Shown here piece after piece: positions 54,851-64,000 of a stretch of 64,000 nucleotides of DNA. The stretch is from the NCBI RefSeq assembly GCF_963576675.1, contig NC_088911.1, positions 131,009,929 through 131,073,928 of the forward strand, given 5' to 3'. The DNA is from Euphorbia lathyris. Its lineage: Eukaryota; Streptophyta; Magnoliopsida; Malpighiales; Euphorbiaceae. A model generated the notes under the pieces. That model made no database searches and had not been told where the DNA came from. It saw only the letters and a list, made by a program, of their open reading frames with translations. How positions within the stretch are numbered: position 1 is the first letter of the stretch; each line of letters starts with the position of its first letter. The position numbers and the translations under genes were made by a program.

Positions 54851-56040
54851 AGGGTAAATTCCAAAAAAAAACCCTGTGGTTTCACCGATTTCCAAATAAA
54901 CCCCTGTGGTTTGTTTTTACCAAAAAAAAGGAGCGTGGTTTACGCCGTTACCCGAAAAACGGAAAATGGGTTAACACCGTTAAAAAGCTGACGTGGCACA
55001 TGGGTAAAATTGGAAAAATGATTTTTTTTTTTTTTTTATCTTTTATTTATTTTTCTCTCCTCCTTCTTCTTCCTTCTTCTTCTTCTTCTTTCCTTCTTCC
55101 TCCTCCTTCTTTTTTTTTCTTCTATTTTTTTTTAAAAATTTCCGATACCCCTGGAAATTTCCGAAATCTGGAAATTTCCAGATTTCTTCGAAAATTCCTA
55201 TCTCCCGCCGACAACCACTCCGGCCACTTAATTTCATCATTTTCGTCCATCTCCTCTTTCAATTTCCTAATCCCCATCGTCTTCGCCATTTTCATCTTCT
55301 CCATCGCAATATCGGTTCAAACTCCAAGTCATCAAGTCGTTAAATCTTTTCACGCTTGGGATAAAGGCGAACACCAAGTTGAGGACCTGCTAGAACCAAG
55401 CACAACCGGGAATTCTACTTACAGCAGTAAGAAAACGATACCCAAACCTTCTCTTTAACCCATTAGAACGAGCTTATAACAGTAAGATAGTACTCGTTAG
55501 GCTCAGGTAAACTTCTGTTTTTTCGTGAACCAACGAGTTCAGTCGTCTTGCGTCACGAGGCACATAGCTGGGCGGAAGCTCAAACCAAACAACGACATGG
55601 GATGATTTCCCAAGCTATTGGTGCGGAGTTCCATCTCTCTTTGCCTGAAGCTCTCTTACTTGCTCTCTTCCTTGATAGTTTGGACCAAATCTGGAACAGA
55701 AGCTGGAATTGACCAATGGCACTAATCTGGGAATTTTCGATTAAAAAAAAGAAGAAAAAGAGGAAGGAGAAGAGAGAGAGGAAGAAGAAGGAGAGAAGAA
55801 GAAGAAGAAGAAGGAAGGAAGAAGAAAGAATGAAGAAGAAGGAAAGAAAAAAAGAGAAAATTAAAAAAAATTAAAAAAATTCGGAATTTCCAAATTTACC
55901 CCTCATTTTTAACATTGTTAACCCATTTTCCGTTTTTCGGGTAACGGCGTAAACCACGCTCCTTTTTTTTGGTAAAAACAAACCACATGGGTTTATTTGG
56001 AAATCGGTGAAACCACACGGTTTTTTTTTAGAATTTACCC
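54851..56040. mobile_element. Foldback element in MULE B, possible captured DNA
   Basis: The left terminus AGGGTAAATTCCAAAAAAAA followed by CCCTGTGGTTTCACCGATTT is mirrored at the right ('aaatcggtgaaaccacacgg', ending 'gaatttaccc'). The arms also share 'cgtggtttacgccgttaccc'. It has the same plan as 12621-14134: CCTGTGGTTT ends, a pyrimidine arm (55025-55130), a purine arm (55740-55870) and GGAAATTTCCAG palindromes. The centre (about 55195-55735) is GC-richer and not repetitive, so may be captured host sequence. Confidence 0.82.
55195..55735 (+). other. GC-richer interior of the foldback, possibly captured
   Basis: In one plus frame it reads SSFNFLIPIVFAIFIFSIAI (a hydrophobic segment), SVQTPSHQVVKSFHAWDKGE and HQVEDLLEPSTTGNSTYSSK, ending at 55458. 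That would suit a signal-anchor N-terminus and a following soluble stretch. The rest ('acgaggcacatagctgggcg' and onwards) shows no long frame. No family is recognised. It has no partner elsewhere in the window. Confidence 0.35.
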
Positions 56041-56189
56041 AAAAAATTATTGTATGTTCTAAAAAAAACATGTTATATCCACTTTGTCATCAAAATAGTG
56101 AACCATATAAGAAAATATTTATGTTTCAGCTTCTTACATAGAAAAAAAATTATTGTATGTTCTAAAACAAGTATCATACGTTCTAAACC

Positions 56190-59100
56190 TTATATCATAT
56201 GTTCTAAACAATATATGAGATCAGTTGTTCTCTTTTTCTGGACAGTTTCTGCTATCATGGTTAGCAAGCTGTTTACAGACTCTGCATAACCTCTTTTTTT
56301 CTGGTTTTCCTCAACAGCTTTCTCTCTTTCACCCTTCAATCTTTTATCACTATTTCCTTTTGGAATATGTACACCTGTACCTTTGTTCTTTGATATTTTT
56401 AGTGTTTTGACATTAATTTCAGTTGGTACACTAGTTCCAATCAATATTTCAATGTCTTGATTTTTTGAAAGAGTTCTGTTTTTCTCAGTGTCTTTTTGAG
56501 TGATTTTAGCTTCTAAATCCATTTTGATTCCTTGAAACTTCTTCACAAGATCCTTTATATTTTCCTCACTACCTTGAGCTAAGTAGACACAAACATTAAT
56601 CTTTGACCATAGTTGATTCAGCAATGTTTTCTTATCAATTGTAGCAGGACATTCTTCCATAAGATTTCCTTGCAGATTTATTTTTTTTGACTTGTTGCTA
56701 ATGTAGTCCATCTGTTAAGCACATACCTGTTAGGAATTGATTCAAGCATTTTTGCCTTCCAAACCCACACCATGTGTCTGCATGGTAAGCCCTGTCTCTC
56801 AAACTTCTTGCACGAACATTTTGTTTCGTCTTCAATGGTGCTGTACATAACCTAAAAGTTTTTTGATGTCCTTTGCTCTTTGATAGTGTAAATTTCGAAA
56901 GGAGGTTGTTTATAGAATCCGTCTATTCCACAAAAAAAGAACCATTATAAAGCTCTTCCTGAAACTCATAAAAGACAGTGGTTGTATAAACATCAGCTCC
57001 ATGTGTTTCAATACCCATTGGTGTTTTACATACAGGTCTTTTATGTTTGGCATCATTGTCATTGTGAGCTTGGTTATGCCTTTGTGCATCCATTGCACTG
57101 TCAAATCTCAAATAAAATTCTACAAGACTTAGATGAGAATTTGTAAAAGCAGTGAAAAAGTTGTTCTCACTCTCTGACCTTGATGTAGTTCTCATAATTC
57201 CTCCTAGGAATAAGTCCCTGAAATACGCTGGAATCCACATTTTTCTGATGTCAAATATTTGACATAGCCATTCATGTTTCTCCAAATTAAACTCTGAAAT
57301 GACAGCTTTCCATTTTTCATCAAATTCTGCAGGTTCAATCTCAACACTCCAAACAATTGGTTGAATCCTTTTTAAGAAATTGGTTTCTTGCATAATTGCA
57401 CGACCTATTAAAAAAAGGAGTTAGTATCTTGATAATATACAAATATTTTGAACATGCCAATAATATATTGGAACATATAATGTAATACCTGATCAAAACA
57501 TATAGTAGAACAGTCAAGCAGTAAAAAATTTAATTGTAAACAAAGTTTTAGACGGCTAACCTAATTTATCATTCATCTTTTTCATAATGTGCCACATGCA
57601 GAATCTATGTTCTGTTTTTTGGAAAACATTTTTTATTGCAATCTTCATTGCTGGGTCTTGATCTGTTATTAAGCACGTAGGTTCATTGCTTCCCATTGCG
57701 TTAAGAAACGTTTTGAAAACACACTCAAATGATGCAATATCTTCTTTAGCAATGAAACAAGCAGCGAACGTAACACATTTTTTGTGGTGGTCTACTCCAG
57801 TAAAGGGGCCAAAGATCATGTTATATCTGTGAAAATAATATACAATAATTTGTAAATAAGAAAACTTATTAAGAATATAAGAATAAGATTTTAGAACATG
57901 CCAATAAGATATTGAAATTCATTAATAAATATTTAGAACATTGCAATAAGAAATGGGTACATATAATATAATACCTGTTTGTTTGGTATGTTGTGTCAAA
58001 AGATACCATATCACCAAATAGAGCATAATTCTTTCTACAAATTGGGTCTGCCCATAAAGCTCTACAGAGATGATCGTCTTCATCCATATCAAAGTCGAAA
58101 AAGAATGCAGACCATAGAAGTTTTTTCTTGTTGAAAATGTCAATAAACATTTGGTCATCTGACTCATAAATGTAAGCCTTTAAATCTCTGTGGAAGTTTT
58201 TGAAATCCTGCTTAGATGCACCTACATTGTTGTATCCTCCAACATTTTCTTTTATTTGTCTGTATGTTCTTACGGGTCCAACATTCATCTACAGAAAACA
58301 CATTAAGAGATTTTATAAGGAAAGTAAATACAATTTGAAAAATTGTAGATGTTATGTTCTATGTTTCACTGTGAACTGTTAGAAATGTATAAGTAAAGAT
58401 GTTTGTAAACATTTTAAATTTAGAATATGACTCACCTTAGAATTATCAACAATCATCTTCTTGTGTAGTATCGTCAGATTTCTTCCCTGTTTTTTAAATT
58501 TCATACAGCGTGGACTGTAAAGTGGGTGTGTATGTTCCTCTTTTAAACGAAAGACAATATATTTTCCATCATTGCAGTACTTTAAAACAATTTGTGCTTG
58601 AAATCCAACACGTGTGATTAATCTTCTTCTTGGTGTTTGTCCTTTAGTATCTTCAACAATTTTTTTCTGCTTATGGCCTGCTTTATTGCACAAACAGTAT
58701 TGAAAAATCACAACATTTGAGTTTTTTCTTTTTTTAACTGTAGATTTTCTAATATTAAATCCTGCTTCAGTGCATATGCTTTGTAAAATTCAATACCCTC
58801 ATCAATAGTATTAAATTTTGTTCCTACAGTAGGTATTTTTTCTGGAGAGCAACATGGCTTCCATTCTTTTGTTCCTTTAGGAGTCAGCCCAAATTCTACT
58901 TGTTGAGTGTAGGATATAATTGCAGTAGAAGAATCATTAGGCTGCTCTTCATTTGACACTGCATTTAAGTGGAATTTTTGAACATATGTGATAATATATA
59001 GAACATATGAACAAATGTTTAGAACATTAGGTACAGTTTGAAGAATGTATTGAACTATATATTTCAATATACTCAATTTTATTTTTTCAACAATTTTTGG

Positions 59101-59296
59101 AACTAATTATAAATAAGAAACGAATAATATGTACTATTATCTATAGAACACATGAACAATTATTTAGAACTAGCTTTTTTAGATTATGAAGAACGTTAAT
59201 TGCGAATGTACCTCTTTCAATAGTTGAAGACAGAGAAATTTCATGGTGATCAACATTCTCCTGTAGATCATTGTCTATTATTTCATGCAATTCCAT
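56190..59296 (-). pseudogene. MULE B transposase, FAR1/FHY3-type
   Basis: Mirror copy of the gene in A. It starts METLHEI-like at 59296 (MELHEIIDNDLQENVDHHE) and has FAR1, MULE and SWIM domains in order. Exon 3 (58288-57970) is intact here: MNVGPVRTYRQIKENVGGYN, KQDFKNFHRDLKAYIYES, LLWSAFFFDFDMDEDDH, VSFDTTYQTNR. Exon 4 has LITDQDPAMK and RFCMWHIMKK; exon 5 has TTSRSESENNFF. Lesions: 1-base loss at about 58765 within the FAR1 region; 1-base loss near 56930 (after YNGSFF); TAG at about 56855 before the SWIM finger; frameshift at about 56690. The final stop used in A is a sense codon here, so the frame runs to 56190. None of these lesions is shared with A. Confidence 0.87.
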
Positions 59297-59569
59297 TGTT
59301 TCGAAATAGAATCTGAATGATTTCCAATTTGTTTCAGATTTAAGCAATTTCTGAATAATTATAAACATAAAAAACAGAACACAAATTAATATTCATTTAT
59401 AGTTGTTGGATATTACATTACCTGATTGATGCTATTGAGATCAATTGTTTTGAATCTTTTTCTTTGACTGTAGATCGTCTTCTTATTCCTCGATTTTGTT
59501 AATCTGATTTGCGATTTCCACTGATATCTGTATTTTTGAATGATAGAGCCATGAGGAAGGAGGTTGATC

Positions 59570-59615
59570 TAATTAAGGAAGGAGGTTGATCTAATTAAGG
59601 AAGGAGGAACGATGA
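59570..59615. repeat. 20-bp tandem repeat in the transposase leader of B
   Basis: 'aaggaaggaggttgatctaa' followed by 'tt' occurs twice, plus a partial third unit. Confidence 0.85.
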
Positions 59616-59754
59616 TGAGGAAGATCTGAGGTTGAATGATAGAAGAATGATGAAGATCGAAGTGAGGGAGGATTTCAACGATCGTTGATCGTGATTTTGC
59701 AAGAGTGAATGACGTGATTTTGTAATTGGAGTAGCTGGTGGTTTTTTAATGTAT

Positions 59755-59845
59755 AAAACTACGTAGTTTTGGGTGGTTCTCACCTAAGGTGAGTTCTCAC
59801 CTAAGGTGAGTTCTCACCTAGGGGAGGGTTCTCACTTGATTCCTC

Positions 59846-59848
<3 letters not shown>
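59755..59848 (-). repeat. MULE B right terminal region (transposase end)
   Basis: The reverse complement begins GGGGAGGAATCAAGTGAGAA, then CCCTCCCCTAGGTGAGAAC, then two units of TCACCTTAGGTGAGAACT, then CCACCCAAAACTACGTAG. The near-palindrome TCACCTTAGGTGA is repeated. Confidence 0.9.
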
Positions 59849-59881
<33 letters not shown>

Positions 59882-60483
59882 CATTAAAAAAGTTTGTATT
59901 TATATAACCAATGGTGAAAATATACCAAGTAATGGTACATTGTCAAAAACAAGGTAACCATAGAAGACACCTTAGTTTTATACTTTAATATGGAAAAACA
60001 AATAAATGACTAAAGAATTAATTAACTTTATATTTACCATTTTCTTTACAACGCTTCAATTTGAATTCACTCTATCTTAAAGTATATGTGAGTTGATTTG
60101 GCTCGTACTTTCCATTTTTCTCCCTAAAATTACTCCCCCAAATTGAAATCTCATTGATTATTCCTTTTTCTCTCCTCTCTCTCTAAACATTCTTCTTTCC
60201 AAAATTGAAATCTCATTGAGTGTCCATTTTTTTTCCAAAATTAACTCCTCAAAATTGAAATACCATTAACTTTCCATTTTCTCTTGTCTTTCTCTATTCT
60301 TCCTCTAAAGATTATAAATTGAAATCACATTGACTTTCCACTTTTCTCCCTAAAATTAATTCCCCAACATTGAAATCTCACTTTCCATATTTCTCTATTC
60401 CCTAGATTATAAATTAAAATCTCACTCTAAACACCATACCTTCTTCCTATTCTTCATTCTTCAACGGTCCTAGAAGATTACTA
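59849..60483 (+). repeat. TA repeat and upstream region of copy 3
   Basis: 59849-59880 is a TA microsatellite, the right target flank of B. From 59881 ('gcattaaaaaagtttgtatt') the sequence resumes the match to 18290-18918, with pyrimidine-rich 'ttccattttctc' and 'aaattgaaatctcatt' repeats before the ATG. About 70 bases at 59910-59980 ('ggtgaaaatataccaagtaa') are an extra segment absent from the left copy. Confidence 0.7.
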
Positions 60484-61508
60484 ATGGAGAAACAAGTGAT
60501 CTTTATCAGCTCTGCTACTTCACTTCCACCCAAGGATAGTTATGGTAAGAACCATGAAAAAAAGTCTTAAAATATGATACTTTCATTGAAATCCTTTTAC
60601 ATCTGATTTCCTATTGTAGACTTCCATGGATTTTTTCCCAATTATTTGTTCTTTAAAACATTTATGTTCTTGTGTTCATATTTCTGTTTGTATGTTAGAA
60701 TTATATGACTTATTAGCTGTTCTTTGTCTTCCTTATATTGAAATTAAAAAGGCGAGCACTCTAATGGCAAAAAAAAGAAAGGAATGTAGCACTTCAACCT
60801 ACTCTTCTCCAATAAAGTTACAGAGAAAACGTAGAAGATATGTTCCTTCTCACATTCTCCAAGCAGTAGGGAGAAGACTTGAGTTTGGTGATGATGTCAA
60901 TTTGAAGGATGATCCATCTAGAGTTTATAGATCATCACCTGATTTACCTATACTAATCCTTGATTCAGATACTGGGTTTGATAGTTTCAACCAATCAAGA
61001 TTTTATGGGACAACCACTGACATACCTATGATAATCTTGGATTCTGATTCTGATTCTGATGCCAATGATGGATGGGAGGGGTACTTTAATCCTCATCAAC
61101 TTCCACAGACGCCTTTAACTGTAAGGATCAATTTTCTTCTTCAATTAGTATGCTTGGCTAAATTATTTCTGTCTCGATCATAAAATGACAAATTGGGCCT
61201 TTTCTAAATCTGAAATTAAACTTGGAAGAATAGTATATATAATCTTTTGATTGGTGTGTTTTCATATTCAGGGAAGGGGTTGTGTGGAGGCCAGTGCATC
61301 AAAACAAGTAAAGGAAAGAACTGATATACCTATTATAATCCTGGATTCTGAAGATATTGATGCTAACACTGAATATCAGCATCAAAAAGATTCCTTGATT
61401 GAAACTGCTCAAGAAATTGATACTGATGATGAGAGTGTCAGTCATGGGCAGTTAGATGATATGTCTGAGCTTTGGAATGAGATGACAGTTGGATTAGAGT
61501 GTTCCAAG
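60484..61508 (+). pseudogene. DRD1/CHR35-like 5' exons, copy 3, truncated
   Basis: Exon 1 60484-60544 (MEKQVIFISSATSLP), exon 2 60752-61120, exon 3 61272-61508. Compared with copy 1, exon 2 has eight A instead of seven after 'aatggc', shifting the frame from exon 1; an internal ATG (60763) reopens the original frame (MAKKRKECSTSTYSSP). Exon 3 lacks 63 bases (21 codons) in frame. The three hydrophobic-acidic motifs (PILILDSD, PMIILDSDSDSD, PIIILDSED) are kept, two with small changes. Similarity to copy 1 ends at about 61520, in the intron after exon 3, and an LTR-like sequence starts at 61541. The Cys-rich and ATPase exons are absent from the window. Confidence 0.8.
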
Positions 61509-61980
61509 GTATACCAATGGCCTCTTTGCCTCCAAAATGACCGTTGTAGACACCGGGGTCGGAGGACCGATGAAGAAAAATTATAAAAAGGAATCCAAAT
61601 CAGTCGATTAAAATAAATGATGAGTCAATAAAAATAATAAATATAAAAAAAACGTTGTTCAAAGGAACCGTGGAGACCGGTTTGATCGAATTCGGAAATC
61701 GAATCGAGATGACGGGCGAATCGGTTCCAAGAATGAAATCTTAAATCGTCTCGCCGAGTTCAGGGTGTTTCATTATTAATGAAATCTCGGATCGATAGGG
61801 GTTTTGGTTGTAGAATTTGAACAATAAAAAAATAGTTTTGTAAAAAGATCGATTTTATAAAAGCTAATTTTATAAAATCGGTTTTGACAAAAATCCTTTT
61901 TTTGATTTCGGTTAATTTTAGGTAGATTTTATTTGTTTAAATATTTTTTACTTTTATTTTTTTTATTACAAATATAAACT

Positions 61981-62229
61981 CGGCCCCGTCGGGGGCCGCT
62001 ATTTTCGTCACGGGCCGTTGGACGGCCCGTGACGGGGTTGGGCCGCCCAAGCCCAACCCAGTTGCACTTGGCTTTGGCCAAGTGCTTTAATTTGTTTTTA
62101 AAGAAAATAAAAAATAAATAAAATAACAAATAATAATAATAATGATGATTAATGATGAAAAGGAAATTGCTATGTAATTTCCTAAGCTAATTTAGCTTGT
62201 CTTTGGCTCCAAGTTGGCTTGGAGCCAAA
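61981..62229. repeat. Cluster of perfect hairpins upstream of the TATA box
   Basis: CGGCCCC-loop-GGGGCCG (61981-61998). CGTCACGGGCCGT-tgg-ACGGCCCGTGACG (62006-62034). GCACTTGGC-tttg-GCCAAGTGC (62064-62085). TTTGGCTCCAAG-ttgg-CTTGGAGCCAAA (62202-62229). All arms are perfect. Confidence 0.9.
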
Positions 62230-62258
62230 AATAAATTAAGCTTAGGGCTCCATTTGCC

Positions 62259-62266
62259 TATAAATA
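62259..62266 (+). promoter_or_regulatory. TATA box of the LTR-like sequence
   Basis: TATAAATA within GCCTATAAATAGGATGG; it lies 30 bases downstream of the last hairpin. Transcription would start near 62290. Confidence 0.6.
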
Positions 62267-63416
62267 GGATGGAGTCCAAAGCATTAAGGAGGAGAAAAAA
62301 ACCCGGACCCCTGGAAAAATTCCCCGAGACCCGAACAAAGCAAAAACACAAAAAATCCGACTCAAAACACTATCAATCGACTTGATTTGACATTCCTATT
62401 ACCGATTGAGAGGTAATAATCCGAGGAACTAGACCCGTTTATTTATTCATCTCTTTTTGTTGTTTAGATCTATTTATTTATTTGTTTTTGCACTTTTATT
62501 GTTTAGATTTGTTGAATTAATTTCATGTTTTCATTAAATAAATCTTTGGTTTTGATTTGAAACGGAAAACCTCGTTTTAAGTCCCAATACGAACCGTGAC
62601 CCGATTTAAGGGTAGTTCGGGACTAAAACGTTGTAGATCTAAAATTTAAAAATGTTTTTTATTAACGTTTTGAAATAAAACATCGTTTTGGGATGCTCCG
62701 TTATAGACTATGACCCGATTTGGGTAGTTCGGTGGCCAAAATGATAGATTAGATCAGATCTAAAGCTTTTTAATAAATCTGGAAAATATAGGAGCTGTTT
62801 CTGTAATTCTTCCGTTTCTGTCGGTAAAGGCAGTTTAGTGACGGAATTTCCGTCGGTAAAGCTGCTGGAACTTTAAAAAACCCCTTTTTCAACATTTTTC
62901 TCATCTTTTTTGACATTTATTCTTGTATATGTATATGTATAATTATGCAATATGTTTTTTAAAATTATTTTTGAGGTATATAACTAATAATTACTTATTA
63001 TGTATTTATTTATTTTGTACATTTGGGTATCTTTTTCATTAATTTGATTTTGCAAAACTATATGTATATATTTTCTTTTAACTCATTTAAACTATATTGG
63101 GTATTATTTTAGTGGGTTATTTACTTGAGCATTTTGGGGTAATTAATTAGTAGACGTTTTGGGGATAATTAGATGTTATTTTGATGTTTAATGTATATTT
63201 GGGGAGGGTTATTTTCTATATATTTATTATAATAGTTATTTTGGGATATAAGGTTTATTTTTTTATTCTTAATGAACTTTGTTCATTGCTTTACATGTTT
63301 TTAATTAGGATAAAAGTGTATTATACTTAGTATTTTTCATTATCATTATTATACATATATTTAGTATCTTTTACTTTTTTTTAATCTATAGATATATCCT
63401 TATTTTTAGATAAAAA

Positions 63417-63449
<33 letters not shown>

Positions 63450-63460
63450 ATTCACTTCAC
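63417..63460. repeat. TA/TATG microsatellite
   Basis: A run of 'atatatatatatatatat' followed by 'gtatatatgtatat' in the 3' part of the LTR-like sequence. Confidence 0.85.
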
Positions 63461-63699
63461 TTTTTGACCTTTATATGTATATATTTCAAATTTGTTTTAT
63501 TTGGTGAATTTTGGGGATTTAAATGGTTCATTCTTGTAAATATATTCAAGTAAAGGTTAATTGAGTGAAAAGGGGAAAATAAAAGACAAAAAGAGATTTC
63601 AAGTTGTTTGTCTAAATTAAAAGTTTTTCTAGATATTCCTAAAGTGTAAATAACTTTTTTTGTCATTTTTAAACCGTTTCCAAAACATCACGTGTTGAA

Positions 63700-63960
63700 A
63701 CCTTAATCCGTTCCAACGACGGATTAAGCGAACATTGTAAATTGTTTCGTTGTAAATAATGAAGTTTTGAATTGCTTTCCTAACTAAATGGTTTTGTACA
63801 AAATAAATTGACTTGTATGCTTAATCACGTTTTTAGACTAAAACTGTTTGCTCAACGTTTTCAAATGCTCAAGTTGTTCCAACGACGATTCGAGTAATCA
63901 TCATTAACAGGGCTTTGAAACGTACCTAAATCGTTCCAACGGCGATTAAGGTACGAACCA
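63700..63960. repeat. Dispersed 'CGTTCCAACGRCGATTAAG' motif, three copies
   Basis: Forms at about 63708 (ccgttccaacgacggattaa), 63875 (ttgttccaacgacgattcg) and 63932 (tcgttccaacggcgattaag) suggest a degenerate internal repeat of 60-170 bases spacing. Confidence 0.7.
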
Positions 63961-64000
63961 TGTAAATAAACTCGTTTTTGGGAGTGAGATTAGCATAGAT

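Larger units (their letters stand above)
48216..59848 (-). mobile_element. Mutator-like element B, inverted partner of A, 11.6 kb
   Basis: The left (protease) end GGAGAGGGCTCTTGTGAGAA and the right (transposase) end, whose reverse complement begins GGGGAGGAATCAAGTGAGAA, both abut TA repeats. The gene order is the mirror image of A. The N-terminal protein of the Ulp1-like gene is about 85-90% identical to that of A by eye, so the two copies diverged well before now or came from different donors. A foldback element of 1190 bp (54851-56040) is inserted between the convergent genes. Confidence 0.85.
61541..64000 (+). mobile_element. LTR-like sequence, probably 5' LTR of a large element
   Basis: It begins TGTAGACACCGGGGTCGG at an abrupt break in the DRD1-like copy. 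It has a TATA box (62259-62266), a GC-rich hairpin cluster upstream of it, and recurrent 'cgttccaacgacg' and 'gtgacccgatttgggtagtt' motifs downstream. No coding domain is reached before the window ends. Long LTRs of this kind occur in Ogre/Tat-type gypsy elements, but the lineage is only a guess. The small ORFs seen are not convincing. Confidence 0.55.

Noticed and set aside
39294..59848. A functional SUMO system combining the MULE proteases with the SIM-like DRD1 motifs
   Set aside because: The co-location results from MULE insertion into the upstream region of copy 3; nothing in the sequence links them functionally.
61929..62385. ORFs around the GC-rich hairpins and TATA box
   Set aside because: Overlap a promoter-like LTR region with perfect hairpins; the hydrophobic and basic sequences are by-products of composition.

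Overview
This window looks like nuclear DNA of a eudicot plant. It is AT-rich, has plant-type GT-AG introns, and is made almost entirely of mobile elements nested in one another plus decayed pieces of plant genes. I see no intact host gene and no RNA gene. The species cannot be told from the sequence.

Layout. 1-8089: AT-rich sequence with a foldback MITE, a tandemly duplicated block carrying a small ORF twice, and a 2.28-kb solo LTR with a perfect 5-bp target duplication nested in another element. 8090-15870: two 5'-truncated LINEs on the minus strand, a foldback element with a nested hAT-type MITE, and dispersed AT-rich foldbacks. 15871-23090: upstream sequence and broken exons of a gene resembling the SNF2 remodeller DRD1/CHR35 (RNA-directed DNA methylation), with a piece of GTP cyclohydrolase I inside it. 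23110-29093: a LINE remnant split by a complete Ty1/copia element with LTRs that read as identical. 29094-32590: a copia 3' end, a solo LTR and an ERD6-like sugar-transporter remnant. 32800-34620: a second DRD1-like 3' part plus the same LINE remnant. 34621-39293: a second copy of the upstream sequence. 39294-59848: two large Mutator-like elements (A and B) of one family, head to head in a TA microsatellite. 59849-61508: the 5' exons that belong to that second upstream copy. 61541-64000: the start of a long LTR-type sequence running off the window.

Reading these together, an ancestral unit (upstream sequence, DRD1-like gene, LINE remnant) was duplicated in tandem and its copies were then split by later insertions. 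Paralogous empty sites let several insertions be bounded precisely: LINE 2 and the 12.6-kb foldback are absent from the right-hand copy, and a 400-bp MITE is absent from the left-hand copy.

The two Mutator-like elements each carry a FAR1/FHY3-type transposase gene and a convergent multi-exon gene with Ulp1-like (C48) cysteine protease motifs, as known for some plant MULEs. In the B copy the protease gene shows two separate catalytic-like domains. Both elements are broken at different places, so neither looks autonomous as read. The DRD1-like gene carries three closely spaced sequences that look like SUMO-interacting motifs; a functional link with the protease genes is not shown by anything here.
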